Assembly: GCF_021390395.1 (NCBI RefSeq)
Contig: NZ_JAJUWT010000026.1
Location: forward strand, 1 to 64,000
DNA from: Saccharothrix sp. S26
GTDB lineage: Bacteria; Actinomycetota; Actinomycetes; Mycobacteriales; Pseudonocardiaceae
Length of the DNA stretch: 64,000 nucleotides
Reading direction: 5' to 3'
In this document: in pieces, positions 43,016 through 50,483 of the stretch
Position numbering within the stretch: position 1 is the stretch's first letter
How the letters are laid out: each line of letters starts with the position of its first letter
Notes under the pieces: model-generated
Databases searched by the model: none
Seen by the model: only the letters and a program-made list of their open reading frames with translations
What the model was told of the DNA's origin: nothing
Translations under genes and position numbers: made by a program

Positions 43016-43840
43016 CTAGTCGCCGCCGCCACCGCCGCACCCGCCACCGCCGCACGACGAACCGCCGCACGACGAGCCACCGCTGTCGGAGCCGCTGCCG
43101 CCGCAACTGCTGCTGGAGCAGCTTCCGCACCCGCCGCCGCACGACGCGCCGCCGTTCGACCCGCCGCGGTTCGACCGCCGGCGCAGCGTCGTCGCCGCCG
43201 CGGGCCCGATGCCGAGCACCTCCCACACGTGGTGCCGCTCGACCTTGCCCAGCAACCCGTAGTAGGCGACGAGCGCGATCCGGTTCGGCGACACGGCCAG
43301 CGGCTTGAGCCGCTTCACCACGTCCCGTCCGCGCGCGGTCAGCGGACGTCCCGCCCGACCGAGCACGATCGCGCCCACGACCCCGACCGGCACCGCGCCC
43401 AGGGCGAGCCAGAACGGCAGCTCCAGCACGATCGTCGCGACCACGGTCGCCACCGCGGCGGCGATCAGCAGGCGGCGTGCCGTGCGCATCCCCTGTCGCC
43501 GTCCCGGCGGCGTGACCAGGCCGGAGCCCACCAGGTACTGCCGCAGCGACTGCGCCTCGGCGCTCGACGCCGTCGCGATGATCACGTCACCCAGCGACAT
43601 CGGCAGCCTGCGCAGCACGGCCGATCCCAGCGGGCTCGTGCCGGCACGCGGCCGTCCCACCGCGCTGACCAGGCCCCCGCGCGAGATCCGCGCCGCGCTG
43701 GCCTCGACCAGCGAGACCACCGCGACCTCGGCCGCCCGGCCCGGACCACCCACCAGGAAACCCTGCTCCTCCAAGCCGGGCTCAGGCGTCGAACCCGCCG
43801 AACCCGCCGAAGTCGGCGTCCACTGAGTCGCCACCGTCAT
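43016..43840 (-). CDS. TIGR04222-type membrane protein with 7-Cys Gly/Ser-rich tail
   Basis: This protein of about 274 residues contains the family segment (LEEQGFLVGGPGRAAEVAVVSL), two central hydrophobic helices (LLIAAAVATVVATIVLELP and neighbour), and a C-terminal 48-residue tail of Gly, Ser and seven Cys (SNGGASCGGGCGSCSSSSCG, then SSCGGSSCGGGGC) ending in Asp. The start at ATG 43840 lies inside the end of the upstream gene (59-nt overlap); the exact start is uncertain. Unlike its two paralogues it lacks the N-terminal transmembrane helix. It sits 34 nt before the MNIO gene. Confidence 0.78.
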   Translation of the reverse strand: MTVATQWTPTSAGSAGSTPEPGLEEQGFLVGGPGRAAEVAVVSLVEASAARISRGGLVSAVGRPRAGTSPLGSAVLRRLPMSLGDVIIATASSAEAQSLRQYLVGSGLVTPPGRRQGMRTARRLLIAAAVATVVATIVLELPFWLALGAVPVGVVGAIVLGRAGRPLTARGRDVVKRLKPLAVSPNRIALVAYYGLLGKVERHHVWEVLGIGPAAATTLRRRSNRGGSNGGASCGGGCGSCSSSSCGGSGSDSGGSSCGGSSCGGGGCGGGGGD

Positions 43841-44708
43841 CGCCCTCCAACCACTGCGCGGCCAACCACCCGCCCGCGAACCACCCGCCTGCCACCAGCC
43901 AGCCGTTGCGCCGTTGCCACCGCTGCGGTTCGACCACCACGGCACGCCTGCGCCGCGGGAGCGGTGCCTGGGACGTTTCCGCAGGTGCGATCGGTTCCAC
44001 CCGTTCGCCGTCGAACACCGCCGTCGCCGACCGCACCGACCCCTCACGCGGCACGGGCGGGACGGCGGTGCGTGACGGTGCGCGCACCAGCCCGTAACGG
44101 GCGGTCACCTCGGCCGGGTCGACCGGGGCGAGGCCCGCCGTGGCCTCCTCGTACGCCCGCGCGCCCCTCCTGGTCAGGACGGGCGGCGGACCCAGCAGCA
44201 GCAGCACACCGAGCAGGCCCGTGAGCGACAGCGCGGTGACCGTCACCCACCCTCCCGGACCGGCGAAGACCGCCACCACCGCGAGCGCCGCCACCGGCAG
44301 GACCGCCAGCACCGCCCGCGCCAAGCGCCGCCGCGGTGACACCAGCAGACCGCCCGTGACCAGGCGTTGCCCGATCTGCCGAGCCGGTCCGCTGGTGGCC
44401 GCGCCGACCACGAGCTCGTCCAGGTCGCGCGGCTGCGCGAGCCGGGCGAGCACGACCGCCTGCAACGCGGTGGCCGGCTGCTCCTCACCGGGCACCGCCG
44501 AGGCCGCCGAACCGGACACCCTGGCCCGGTTCTCGGCCACCAGCCCCGCCAGCGCCACCTCGACCGCCCGCACCGGGCCGCCGCCGAGGTAGCCGATCTC
44601 CTCGAACGTCAACGGCCGATCGGGCACGGCGCCGGCGACCCGCTTGCACCGCAGGCCCACCACCACCGCGGCGACGAGCGCCGGGCCGTACCACCACAGG
44701 AACGTCAT
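43782..44708 (-). CDS. TIGR04222-type membrane protein without Cys tail
   Basis: The 308-residue protein has an N-terminal transmembrane helix (MTFLWWYGPALVAAVVVGL), the family block TFEEIGYLGGGPVRAVEVAL, two central helices (VLAVLPVAALAVVAVFAGP and SLTGLLGVLLLLGPPP), a linker and a Trp-rich segment (NGWLVAGGWFAGGWLAAQW). The tail is acidic and Gly/Phe-rich (DFGGFGGFDA), with no cysteine. It is the middle of three paralogues, 64 nt after the first, and overlaps the start of the third. Function of the family is unknown. Confidence 0.8.
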   Translation of the reverse strand: MTFLWWYGPALVAAVVVGLRCKRVAGAVPDRPLTFEEIGYLGGGPVRAVEVALAGLVAENRARVSGSAASAVPGEEQPATALQAVVLARLAQPRDLDELVVGAATSGPARQIGQRLVTGGLLVSPRRRLARAVLAVLPVAALAVVAVFAGPGGWVTVTALSLTGLLGVLLLLGPPPVLTRRGARAYEEATAGLAPVDPAEVTARYGLVRAPSRTAVPPVPREGSVRSATAVFDGERVEPIAPAETSQAPLPRRRRAVVVEPQRWQRRNGWLVAGGWFAGGWLAAQWLEGDDGGDSVDADFGGFGGFDA

Positions 44709-44772
44709 GGCCGCCACCCTAGGAGCCGTCGGGCCGGGCCCGGCCCGACGTCACAGAAGCGAAAGGACTCCG

Positions 44773-45696
44773 TCAGCCACCGCCGCCACCGCCGCAGCCC
44801 CCACCGCCGCCACAACTGCTGCCGCTGCTGCTGGAACAACTGCTCGCGCCGCCGCACGAGCTGACGTTCGTCGCGCCGTAGGAGGTGGCCGCGTACCCGG
44901 CCGACGACGTCCGCGCCTTGGGCCGGGAGCGGGGCCGGGAGGGCGGGCGCGCCGCGGCGCGCAGGACGATGTCCGGGTGGCCGTCGAAGCCGTTGAGAGC
45001 GACCAGCTCGGCGGCGTTCGCCGAGCCGGTCGTTCCCCACCCCCCGGTGAACTCGCCCGCGCGAGCCTTCGCCACCGCCTCACGCCCCTTCGCGGTGCGC
45101 GTGGACGGGGCCGCCTTGAGCAGCAGCCAGATCAGCACGCCGGTCAGCGCCAGCTGCAACGTCAGCCACCCCACGGGCGCACTGATCAGCAGCCCGTTGA
45201 CCCAGCGCACGACGCCGACGGCGAGCAGCACGGCCATCGGCAGGACACCGGTGCGCAACCGCCGCTTCACCAGGTGCGGGTCGACCAGGTAGTCCATTTC
45301 GGACAGCCGGCGGCCGATCGCGCGCGGCGCGTCCTGCTCGGCCACCGAGGTGATGAGCAGGGTCAACGTCCGGTAGCGGTAGCGCTTGGCGTCGGCGAGC
45401 ACGGCCTGGTCGACCGGGTGGTGCGCCACCGGCGTGCCGACCAGCCGAACGGAGCCGTTGCGGGCGGGCACCAACGCGCCCGAGTCGATGAGGCCGGCGA
45501 CGGACGCCTCGACCACCCGTCGAGGCCCGCCGGTCAGGTAAGCGATGTCCAGCAAGCCGAGCGCACCCGCGGGGACGCCTCCCCGCGACCCCCGCGGGCG
45601 CACTCGGACGAAGATCGCGAAGGCCAGCGACACGGCCAACCCGATCCAGTACAACTCGAGGAACTCCGGGCCCGAAAGCCCCCACGGTCGCTCCAC
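44773..45696 (-). CDS. TIGR04222-type membrane protein with Cys-Gly tail
   Basis: The 307-residue protein has an N-terminal helix (FLELYWIGLAVSLAFAIFV), family block LLDIAYLTGGPRRVVEAS, two central helices around VLPMAVLLAVGVV and LALTGVLIWLLLK, and a cytoplasmic linker. The C-terminal tail has Cys clusters in Gly/Ser (SSCGGASSCSSSS, SSCGGGGGCGGGGG; four Cys). GTG 45696 is preceded by AGGGGGTGG. It is the first gene of the TIGR04222/MNIO operon. Confidence 0.82.
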   Translation of the reverse strand: MERPWGLSGPEFLELYWIGLAVSLAFAIFVRVRPRGSRGGVPAGALGLLDIAYLTGGPRRVVEASVAGLIDSGALVPARNGSVRLVGTPVAHHPVDQAVLADAKRYRYRTLTLLITSVAEQDAPRAIGRRLSEMDYLVDPHLVKRRLRTGVLPMAVLLAVGVVRWVNGLLISAPVGWLTLQLALTGVLIWLLLKAAPSTRTAKGREAVAKARAGEFTGGWGTTGSANAAELVALNGFDGHPDIVLRAAARPPSRPRSRPKARTSSAGYAATSYGATNVSSCGGASSCSSSSGSSCGGGGGCGGGGGG

Positions 45697-45827
45697 GGTC
45701 CACCCCCTGTGGGCCTCGGTGGAACCAGGTCCACCAACCAGGAGGCAATCGTGTGTGCCAGGACACACCCCAGCAAGGGGGCTTTAGCAAGCCTTAGGGT
45801 TCCAAGCGGGTGACGTGCCCGCGCCTC

Positions 45828-45893
45828 TCAGGAGGACGACGCGCCGTCCACGCCGCCGGAGCCCTCACCGTCAGTGCCCTTGAAGATCCGCAT
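45828..45893 (-). CDS. Putative 21-residue micropeptide
   Basis: ATG 45893 has an ideal ribosome-binding site (AGGGAGG, 4-5 nt spacing) and the frame runs 21 codons to TGA. The peptide begins MRIFKGTDGEG and ends in DGASSS; it is Gly/Ser/Asp-rich with no Cys and no hydrophobic helix. It lies 33 nt after the msrB stop and about 130 nt before the first TIGR04222 gene, all on one strand. It could be a leader peptide, a short precursor peptide or a small regulatory protein; family unknown. Confidence 0.55.
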   Translation of the reverse strand: MRIFKGTDGEGSGGVDGASSS

Positions 45894-45926
45894 GGTTCCT
45901 CCCTGGTGTCGATCGGACTGGCGCCC

Positions 45927-46364
45927 TCAGTCTGCTGGACCGCCGGTGCTCTCGACCAGACGCAAGCTCACCGAGTTGATGCAGTAGCGCTGGTCGGTCG
46001 GGGTGTCGTACCCCTCGCCCTCGAACACGTGCCCGAGGTGGCTGTGGCACGTGGCGCACAGCACCTCCGTGCGGACCATGCCGTGCCCGCGGTCCTCGCG
46101 CAGGATCACCGCGTCACCGGCCAGCGGGGAGAAGAACGACGGCCAGCCGCAGTGGGAGTCGAACTTGGTCTCGCTGCGGAACAGCTCCGCCCCGCACGCG
46201 CGGCACTCGTAGACGCCCTCGGTCTTGGTGTCGGTGTACTCCCCGACCCACGCGGGTTCGGTGCCGGCGTCGCGCAGCACCGCGTACTCCTTGGGGGTCA
46301 GGATCTCCCGCCACTCGGACTCGGAGCGGACCACCTTCGGGGTGGCGCCGACGACAGGTTCCAT
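45927..46364 (-). CDS. msrB: Peptide methionine (R)-S-oxide reductase
   Basis: The 145-residue MsrB has the zinc-binding pairs CRACG and CATC, the active-site surroundings SHCGWPSFFSPL and HSHLGHVFEGEG, and the catalytic Cys in QRYCINSVSLRLV. It reduces methionine-R-sulfoxide in proteins using thioredoxin. A GTG three codons earlier is a possible alternative start. It precedes the micropeptide and the TIGR04222/MNIO genes on the same strand. Confidence 0.95.
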   Translation of the reverse strand: MEPVVGATPKVVRSESEWREILTPKEYAVLRDAGTEPAWVGEYTDTKTEGVYECRACGAELFRSETKFDSHCGWPSFFSPLAGDAVILREDRGHGMVRTEVLCATCHSHLGHVFEGEGYDTPTDQRYCINSVSLRLVESTGGPAD

Positions 46365-46422
46365 GCCCACCACGTTAGACGAAGCCGCGGCGGCCGTGAC
46401 GTCCGCGCGGGGCGGGCCCGGG

Positions 46423-46737
46423 TCAGGAGAAGAACACCCAGACGAGGGTGCCCAGGTAGTACCAGACGCTGACCAGCACGCCCAGCAGGATCAGGCCCAC
46501 CACCACGACCGCGGTGAGCCGGCGCAGGCCGCCCGCGCGGTTGGCCGAGTCCGCGAACTGCCCGACGCCCGCGACCGTGCCCTCGATGGTGAAGCTGGGC
46601 GGCTGCTGCTGCATCCGGCCGAGGTGCTCGGCGAACGCCCTGGTCTCGGGGTCGTCGGGGTCGAGGCCGATCAGCTCGTCCTCGATGCCGCCCTGCGGGC
46701 GGTCGTCGGGCGCGTCGGCGGCTCTGGCGCTGGCCAT
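46423..46737 (-). CDS. Small membrane-anchored protein of unknown function
   Basis: The protein has about 104 residues with an acidic N-terminal half (IEDELIGLDPDDPETRAFAE) and one or two hydrophobic helices at the C-terminus (LTAVVVVGLILLGVLVSVWY, ending VFF). I do not recognise the family. ATG 46737 or 46758 could be the start. It lies between asparaginase and msrB on the same strand. Confidence 0.6.
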   Translation of the reverse strand: MASARAADAPDDRPQGGIEDELIGLDPDDPETRAFAEHLGRMQQQPPSFTIEGTVAGVGQFADSANRAGGLRRLTAVVVVGLILLGVLVSVWYYLGTLVWVFFS

Positions 46738-46776
46738 GCGGCCCAGCGTATCGGGCATTTCAAGCCGCTGGGCGGC

Positions 46777-47721
46777 TCAGCTCACCAGGGCGGGTGACGG
46801 CCGGACCGCGCCGACGGGACGGCCGTGGCCGAGCACGGGGACGGTGGCGAGCTCCTCCGGTGCGACCACGCCCAGCTTGCGCAGCGCGGCCACCACGACC
46901 ACCGCCCGAGCCCGGCTGGAGCCGTCCGCGATCTTGCACGCCACGGCCTCGCCGGTCGGCAGGCCGATCGCGTAGACGCCCTCCGCGCCGTCCTTGGCGA
47001 CTGCGCCGGGGATCGCCCGCATGAGCTTGGTGACGTCGCGGTCCGTGCCGCCGACCCACTCCGGGTGGCGGCTCATCGCCCGCGCGATCCGCTGCTCCGG
47101 CCCGTCCTGCGCGCCGGCCAGCGTGCGGAACGCCCTGGCCAGGCCGGTGAGGCTGATGCCGAACAGCGGCGCGCCGCAGCCGTCCACGCCCTCCGCGCCG
47201 ATGCGCTCGCCGGCGAGCTCTTCGAGGGTGTCGCGGATGGCGAGCTGGAGCGGGTGCGCGGGGTCGAGGTAGTCGCGGGTCGACCAGCCGTTGACCACGC
47301 AGGTCGCGAGCATGGCGGCGTGCTTGCCCGAGCAGTTCATGTACCGGGGCGCCTTGGGGCGGCCGGCGGCGAGGTGGGCCTTGAGGGCGTGCTCACCGAT
47401 CGGCAGGTCGGGGGTGCACTGGAGGGCGTCCTCGGTCAGGCCGTGCGCCGCGAGGATGCGGTGGACGCCGTCGACGTGGAAGTCCTCGCCGGAGTGGCTG
47501 GCGCAGGCCAGCGCGAGCAGCTCGTCGGCCAGGTCGAGGCCGTGGCGCAGCATGGCCAGCGCCTGGATCGGCTTGTTGGACGAGCGCGGGTACGTGGTGT
47601 CGTGCGGGCGGCCGACGGCGAGCGCTTCGCGGCCCGCGCGGTCCAGGGCGATCACCGAGCCGTGGTGCACGGACTCCAGGAACTCGCCCCGCCACACCTC
47701 GGCGACCAGTTCGTGCGCCAT
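46777..47721 (-). CDS. L-asparaginase II family protein
   Basis: The 314-residue protein resembles the actinobacterial asparaginase II family: ARSSNK-like segment YPRSSNKPIQALAML, ASHSGEDFHVDGVHRIL, MNCSGKHAAMLATC, and DGCGAPLFGISLTGLA. It would hydrolyse L-asparagine to aspartate and ammonia. ATG 47721 is preceded by GGAGG. It is divergent from a GntR-family regulator over a 17-bp palindrome, the likely control site. Confidence 0.88.
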   Translation of the reverse strand: MAHELVAEVWRGEFLESVHHGSVIALDRAGREALAVGRPHDTTYPRSSNKPIQALAMLRHGLDLADELLALACASHSGEDFHVDGVHRILAAHGLTEDALQCTPDLPIGEHALKAHLAAGRPKAPRYMNCSGKHAAMLATCVVNGWSTRDYLDPAHPLQLAIRDTLEELAGERIGAEGVDGCGAPLFGISLTGLARAFRTLAGAQDGPEQRIARAMSRHPEWVGGTDRDVTKLMRAIPGAVAKDGAEGVYAIGLPTGEAVACKIADGSSRARAVVVVAALRKLGVVAPEELATVPVLGHGRPVGAVRPSPALVS

Positions 47722-47740
47722 TCGTCCCTCCACCGCTGCT

Positions 47741-47757
47741 CTGTCGACTGTCGACAG
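47741..47757. promoter_or_regulatory. 17-bp palindrome, probable GntR operator
   Basis: CTGTCGAC-T-GTCGACAG is perfectly symmetric around one base and lies between the divergent asparaginase and GntR genes, followed by the AT-rich GTTAAC. Such TGTCGACA-type sites fit FCD-subfamily regulators. Confidence 0.65.
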
Positions 47758-47795
47758 TTAACATCGCGGGTGACTTCTCGCGCTAGGAGACGTTC

Positions 47796-48440
47796 GTGAC
47801 ACCTCCCCTGCACCTGAGCTTGGCCGGCCAGGCCGTGGACGTGCTCCGCGAACTGGTGCTGACCGGCGACATCCCACCCGGGACGCGGGTCAACGAGGTC
47901 GAGCTGGCCCAGCGGCTGGGCATCTCGCGCGGGCCGCTGCGCGAGGCGATCCGGCACCTGGCGTCGGAGGGCCTGCTGGTGCTCGCGCCGCACCGGGGCG
48001 CTTCGGTGCCGACGTCGGACGCGGCGGACGTGCAGGCGTTGTTCGAGCTGCGCACGGCGCTGGAGTGCGCGGCGGCGGAGCTGGCCGCGTCCCGGCGCAC
48101 CGAGGCCGACGTGGTGCGGCTGCGCGCGGTGTGCGAGGAGTCGCGCCGGGCCTACTCGGCGGGCGAGCGCTTCCCGTACCGGCTGGACCTCGCGTTCCAC
48201 CAGGCGTTGCTGGACGCGGCGCGCAGCCCCCGGATCGCCGAGCAGGTGCGGCTGGTGCAGCAGCGGGTCGTGTTGCTGCGCAGCGGCCTGCGCGACGACC
48301 CGCCGCACCAGCACGCCTCGCTGGACGACCACGACGCCCTGGTCACCGCCATCGCCGCCGCCGACCCGACCCGTGCCTCGGACGTGATGCGCAAGCACCT
48401 GGCCCGCGTCTGCGCCCAGATGCTCACCGGCCTCGCCTGA
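47796..48440 (+). CDS. GntR-family (FCD) transcriptional regulator
   Basis: The 214-residue protein has a GntR winged helix (VLRELVLTGDIPPGTRVNE, LAQRLGISRGPLREAIRHL, ASEGLLVLAPHRGASV) and an FCD effector domain (ALFELRTALECAAAELAA, FHQALLDAARSPRI, DHDALVTAIAAAD) that binds carboxylates via metal. Divergence from asparaginase suggests it controls that gene, probably sensing a dicarboxylate or amino-acid signal. GTG start. Confidence 0.9.
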   Translation: MTPPLHLSLAGQAVDVLRELVLTGDIPPGTRVNEVELAQRLGISRGPLREAIRHLASEGLLVLAPHRGASVPTSDAADVQALFELRTALECAAAELAASRRTEADVVRLRAVCEESRRAYSAGERFPYRLDLAFHQALLDAARSPRIAEQVRLVQQRVVLLRSGLRDDPPHQHASLDDHDALVTAIAAADPTRASDVMRKHLARVCAQMLTGLA

Positions 48441-48450
48441 GCTGCTCTCC

Positions 48451-49179
48451 TCACGCGCCGTGCCCGTCGTGGTGCGGCAACGCCGCCAGGGCCCGCCGGG
48501 CGGTGGCCGTGGCGGGGTGGTCGGGACCGTGGGCGGCTTCCAGGACGGTGACCGCGCGTTCGAGGAACAACCGCGCCCGGTCGAGGAGGTCGCGGCGGCG
48601 GAGGACGTCACCGAGTTCGGCCAGGACGGCGCCGACCACGGGGCTGTCCCGGCCGAGGGCGGCCTCGGCGTGCATCAGCGCCGTGGACCGGGCACGGGTC
48701 GCGTCCTCCAGGAGACCCGAGGAGACCAAGGTCGTCCCGAGCGCCCGCCGCAGCAGCGCCGTGCGGATGTCGGGCGGTCGGCCGTCGGTGATCGCCAGGG
48801 CGCGCGTGGGCACCGAGCGGGCCTGCTCGTGCGCGCCAAGGTCTTGGAGTGCCCTGCCTTGGAGGGTGAGGACGGCGAGCGACTCGTCGTCGTTCCCCGC
48901 TCGCGCGAGCGGGGAACGAGCAGGGGCCGTGTCCCGGCCGGCCGGTGGTCGAGGACGAGGCTTTCGGCGTACAGGATCAGGAGCGGCACGAAGCCCGGCG
49001 CGCGCAGCTTGTGGCCGAAGCCGGCCAGCGCCCGCAGCTGGTGGCGCCACTCGATCCCGCACTCCGGCACGCCGTGCGGCCGGTGGCGGGACCGGCCGCA
49101 CGGCGTCGAACGTGCCCGCCGGCGTCGTGATGCGCCGGCGCGTCAGGTCGGATTCGAAGAGCGCCGGTCGTGATCGCAT
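48451..49179 (-). pseudogene. Broken tetratricopeptide-repeat protein gene
   Basis: The C-terminal half (about 48451-48900) encodes clean TPR repeats: ESLAVLTLQGRALQDLGAHE, SPVVGAVLAELGDVLRRRD, HPATATARRALAALP. Upstream, protein-like sequence continues only in another frame (ECGIEWRHQLRALAGFGHKL, then FVPLLILYAESLVLD). The switch falls at a 26-bp perfect palindrome at 48892-48917. TPR proteins of this sort are usually C-terminal parts of SARP or NTPase regulators. A frameshift by insertion at the palindrome is inferred. Confidence 0.6.
48892..48917. repeat. 26-bp perfect palindrome
   Basis: GTTCCCCGCTCG and CGAGCGGGGAAC arms meet at a central CG with no loop. It lies where the reading frame of the TPR gene breaks. 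Confidence 0.85.
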
Positions 49180-49301
49180 GCACTCACCGTGCCGGCGGGA
49201 TCGCGCGCAGTCCCCGGGGCGCGCTCCCGAAGCCCCGGTGGGGCCCTACCGCTGTCGGGTCGCCTGGCGGAGCCGGCCGCACGACCCCGCCAGGGGCCCG
49301 G
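49180..49301. other. Short intergenic stretch
   Basis: Between the broken TPR gene and the acyl-CoA dehydrogenase stop there is only GC-rich sequence with short dyads; I see no gene. Confidence 0.5.
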
Positions 49302-50471
49302 TCAGCCGAGCGTGCCGGTCACCTTCGCGTGGCCCTTGAGCAGGTTGCGGGCGATCGTGCGGCGCTGGATCTCGTCGGTGCCCTCGTAGATGCGCAGCAG
49401 CCGCAGCTCCCGGTACCAGCGCTCGATCGGCAGCTCACGGGTGTAGCCCATGCCGCCGTGGATCTGCAGCACCCGGTCCACGATCTCGTTGGCCTTGATG
49501 CCGCCGTACAGCTTCGCCATCGACTGCGCCTGCCTCGAGTCCGCGCCCTGGTCGACCAGCCACGCGGCGTGCAGCACGAGCCAGCGCAGCGCCTCGATCT
49601 CCACCGCCGAGTCCGCGATCATCCACTGGATGGCCTGGTACTCCGCGATCGGCTGACCGAACGTGACGCGGGTCTTGGCCTGCTCGATGGCCATCTCCAC
49701 CAGCCGCTCGCACGAGCCCAGCGCCCGCGCCGGCAGCAGGTAGCGGCCCTGGCCGATCCACTGCATGGCCAGGTGGAAGCCCTTGCCCACCTCGCCGAGC
49801 ACGTTCTCCTCGGGCACGCGGACGTTGTCGAACACCAGCGCGGCCGGACCCCACTGGCCCATGGTCGGGATCGGCTCGGACTTCCAGCCCATGTCCCGGT
49901 CGACCAGGAAGCACGTGACGCCGCCGTCCGCGCCCTTCTCCCGGTCGGTCACCGCGAACACCATCACGAAGTCCGCTTCGTTGCCCTGCGTGATGAACGT
50001 CTTCTCGCCGTTGATCACCCACTCGTTGCCCTCCTTGCGGGCGGACGTGCGGATGGCCTTGGCGTCCGAGCCCGCGCCCGGCTCGGTGATCGCGAAGCAC
50101 GACACGCGCTCGCCGGAGATCGTGGGCAGCAGGTAGCGCTGCTTCTGCTCCTCGTTGCCGTGGAACAGGATGTTGTCGGCGTACCCGCCGAACCGGAACG
50201 GCACGAACGTGCGGCCCAGCTCCGCCTCCAGCAGCGCCGTCATCAGCGCGCCCAGGCCCATGCCGCCGTACTCCTGCGGCGTGAGCACGCCGAAGAAGCC
50301 CGCCGCCTTGGCCTTGTCCTGGAGCTCCTTCAGCTCGTCCCGGGTCAGGCCGGGCTGCCCCAGGCGTTCGCGGCGCAGCACCTCCGGCTCCAGCGGCGCC
50401 ACCTCCTTGCGCACGAAGGTCCGCACCCAGTCGCGGATCTCCTTCTGCTCCTCGTCAAGCGTGAAGTCCAT
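49302..50471 (-). CDS. Acyl-CoA dehydrogenase
   Basis: The 389-residue flavoprotein has ITEPGAGSDAKAIRT (FAD/substrate-binding), TFITQGNEADF, HGGMGYTRELPIERWYR and the catalytic-region YEGTDEIQRRTIARNLL. It introduces the C2-C3 double bond in acyl-CoA; chain specificity is not readable. It follows a second acyl-CoA dehydrogenase gene with 12 nt between, and both are divergent from a TetR regulator. Confidence 0.93.
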   Translation of the reverse strand: MDFTLDEEQKEIRDWVRTFVRKEVAPLEPEVLRRERLGQPGLTRDELKELQDKAKAAGFFGVLTPQEYGGMGLGALMTALLEAELGRTFVPFRFGGYADNILFHGNEEQKQRYLLPTISGERVSCFAITEPGAGSDAKAIRTSARKEGNEWVINGEKTFITQGNEADFVMVFAVTDREKGADGGVTCFLVDRDMGWKSEPIPTMGQWGPAALVFDNVRVPEENVLGEVGKGFHLAMQWIGQGRYLLPARALGSCERLVEMAIEQAKTRVTFGQPIAEYQAIQWMIADSAVEIEALRWLVLHAAWLVDQGADSRQAQSMAKLYGGIKANEIVDRVLQIHGGMGYTRELPIERWYRELRLLRIYEGTDEIQRRTIARNLLKGHAKVTGTLG

Positions 50472-50483
50472 GCCGTCCTCCCT

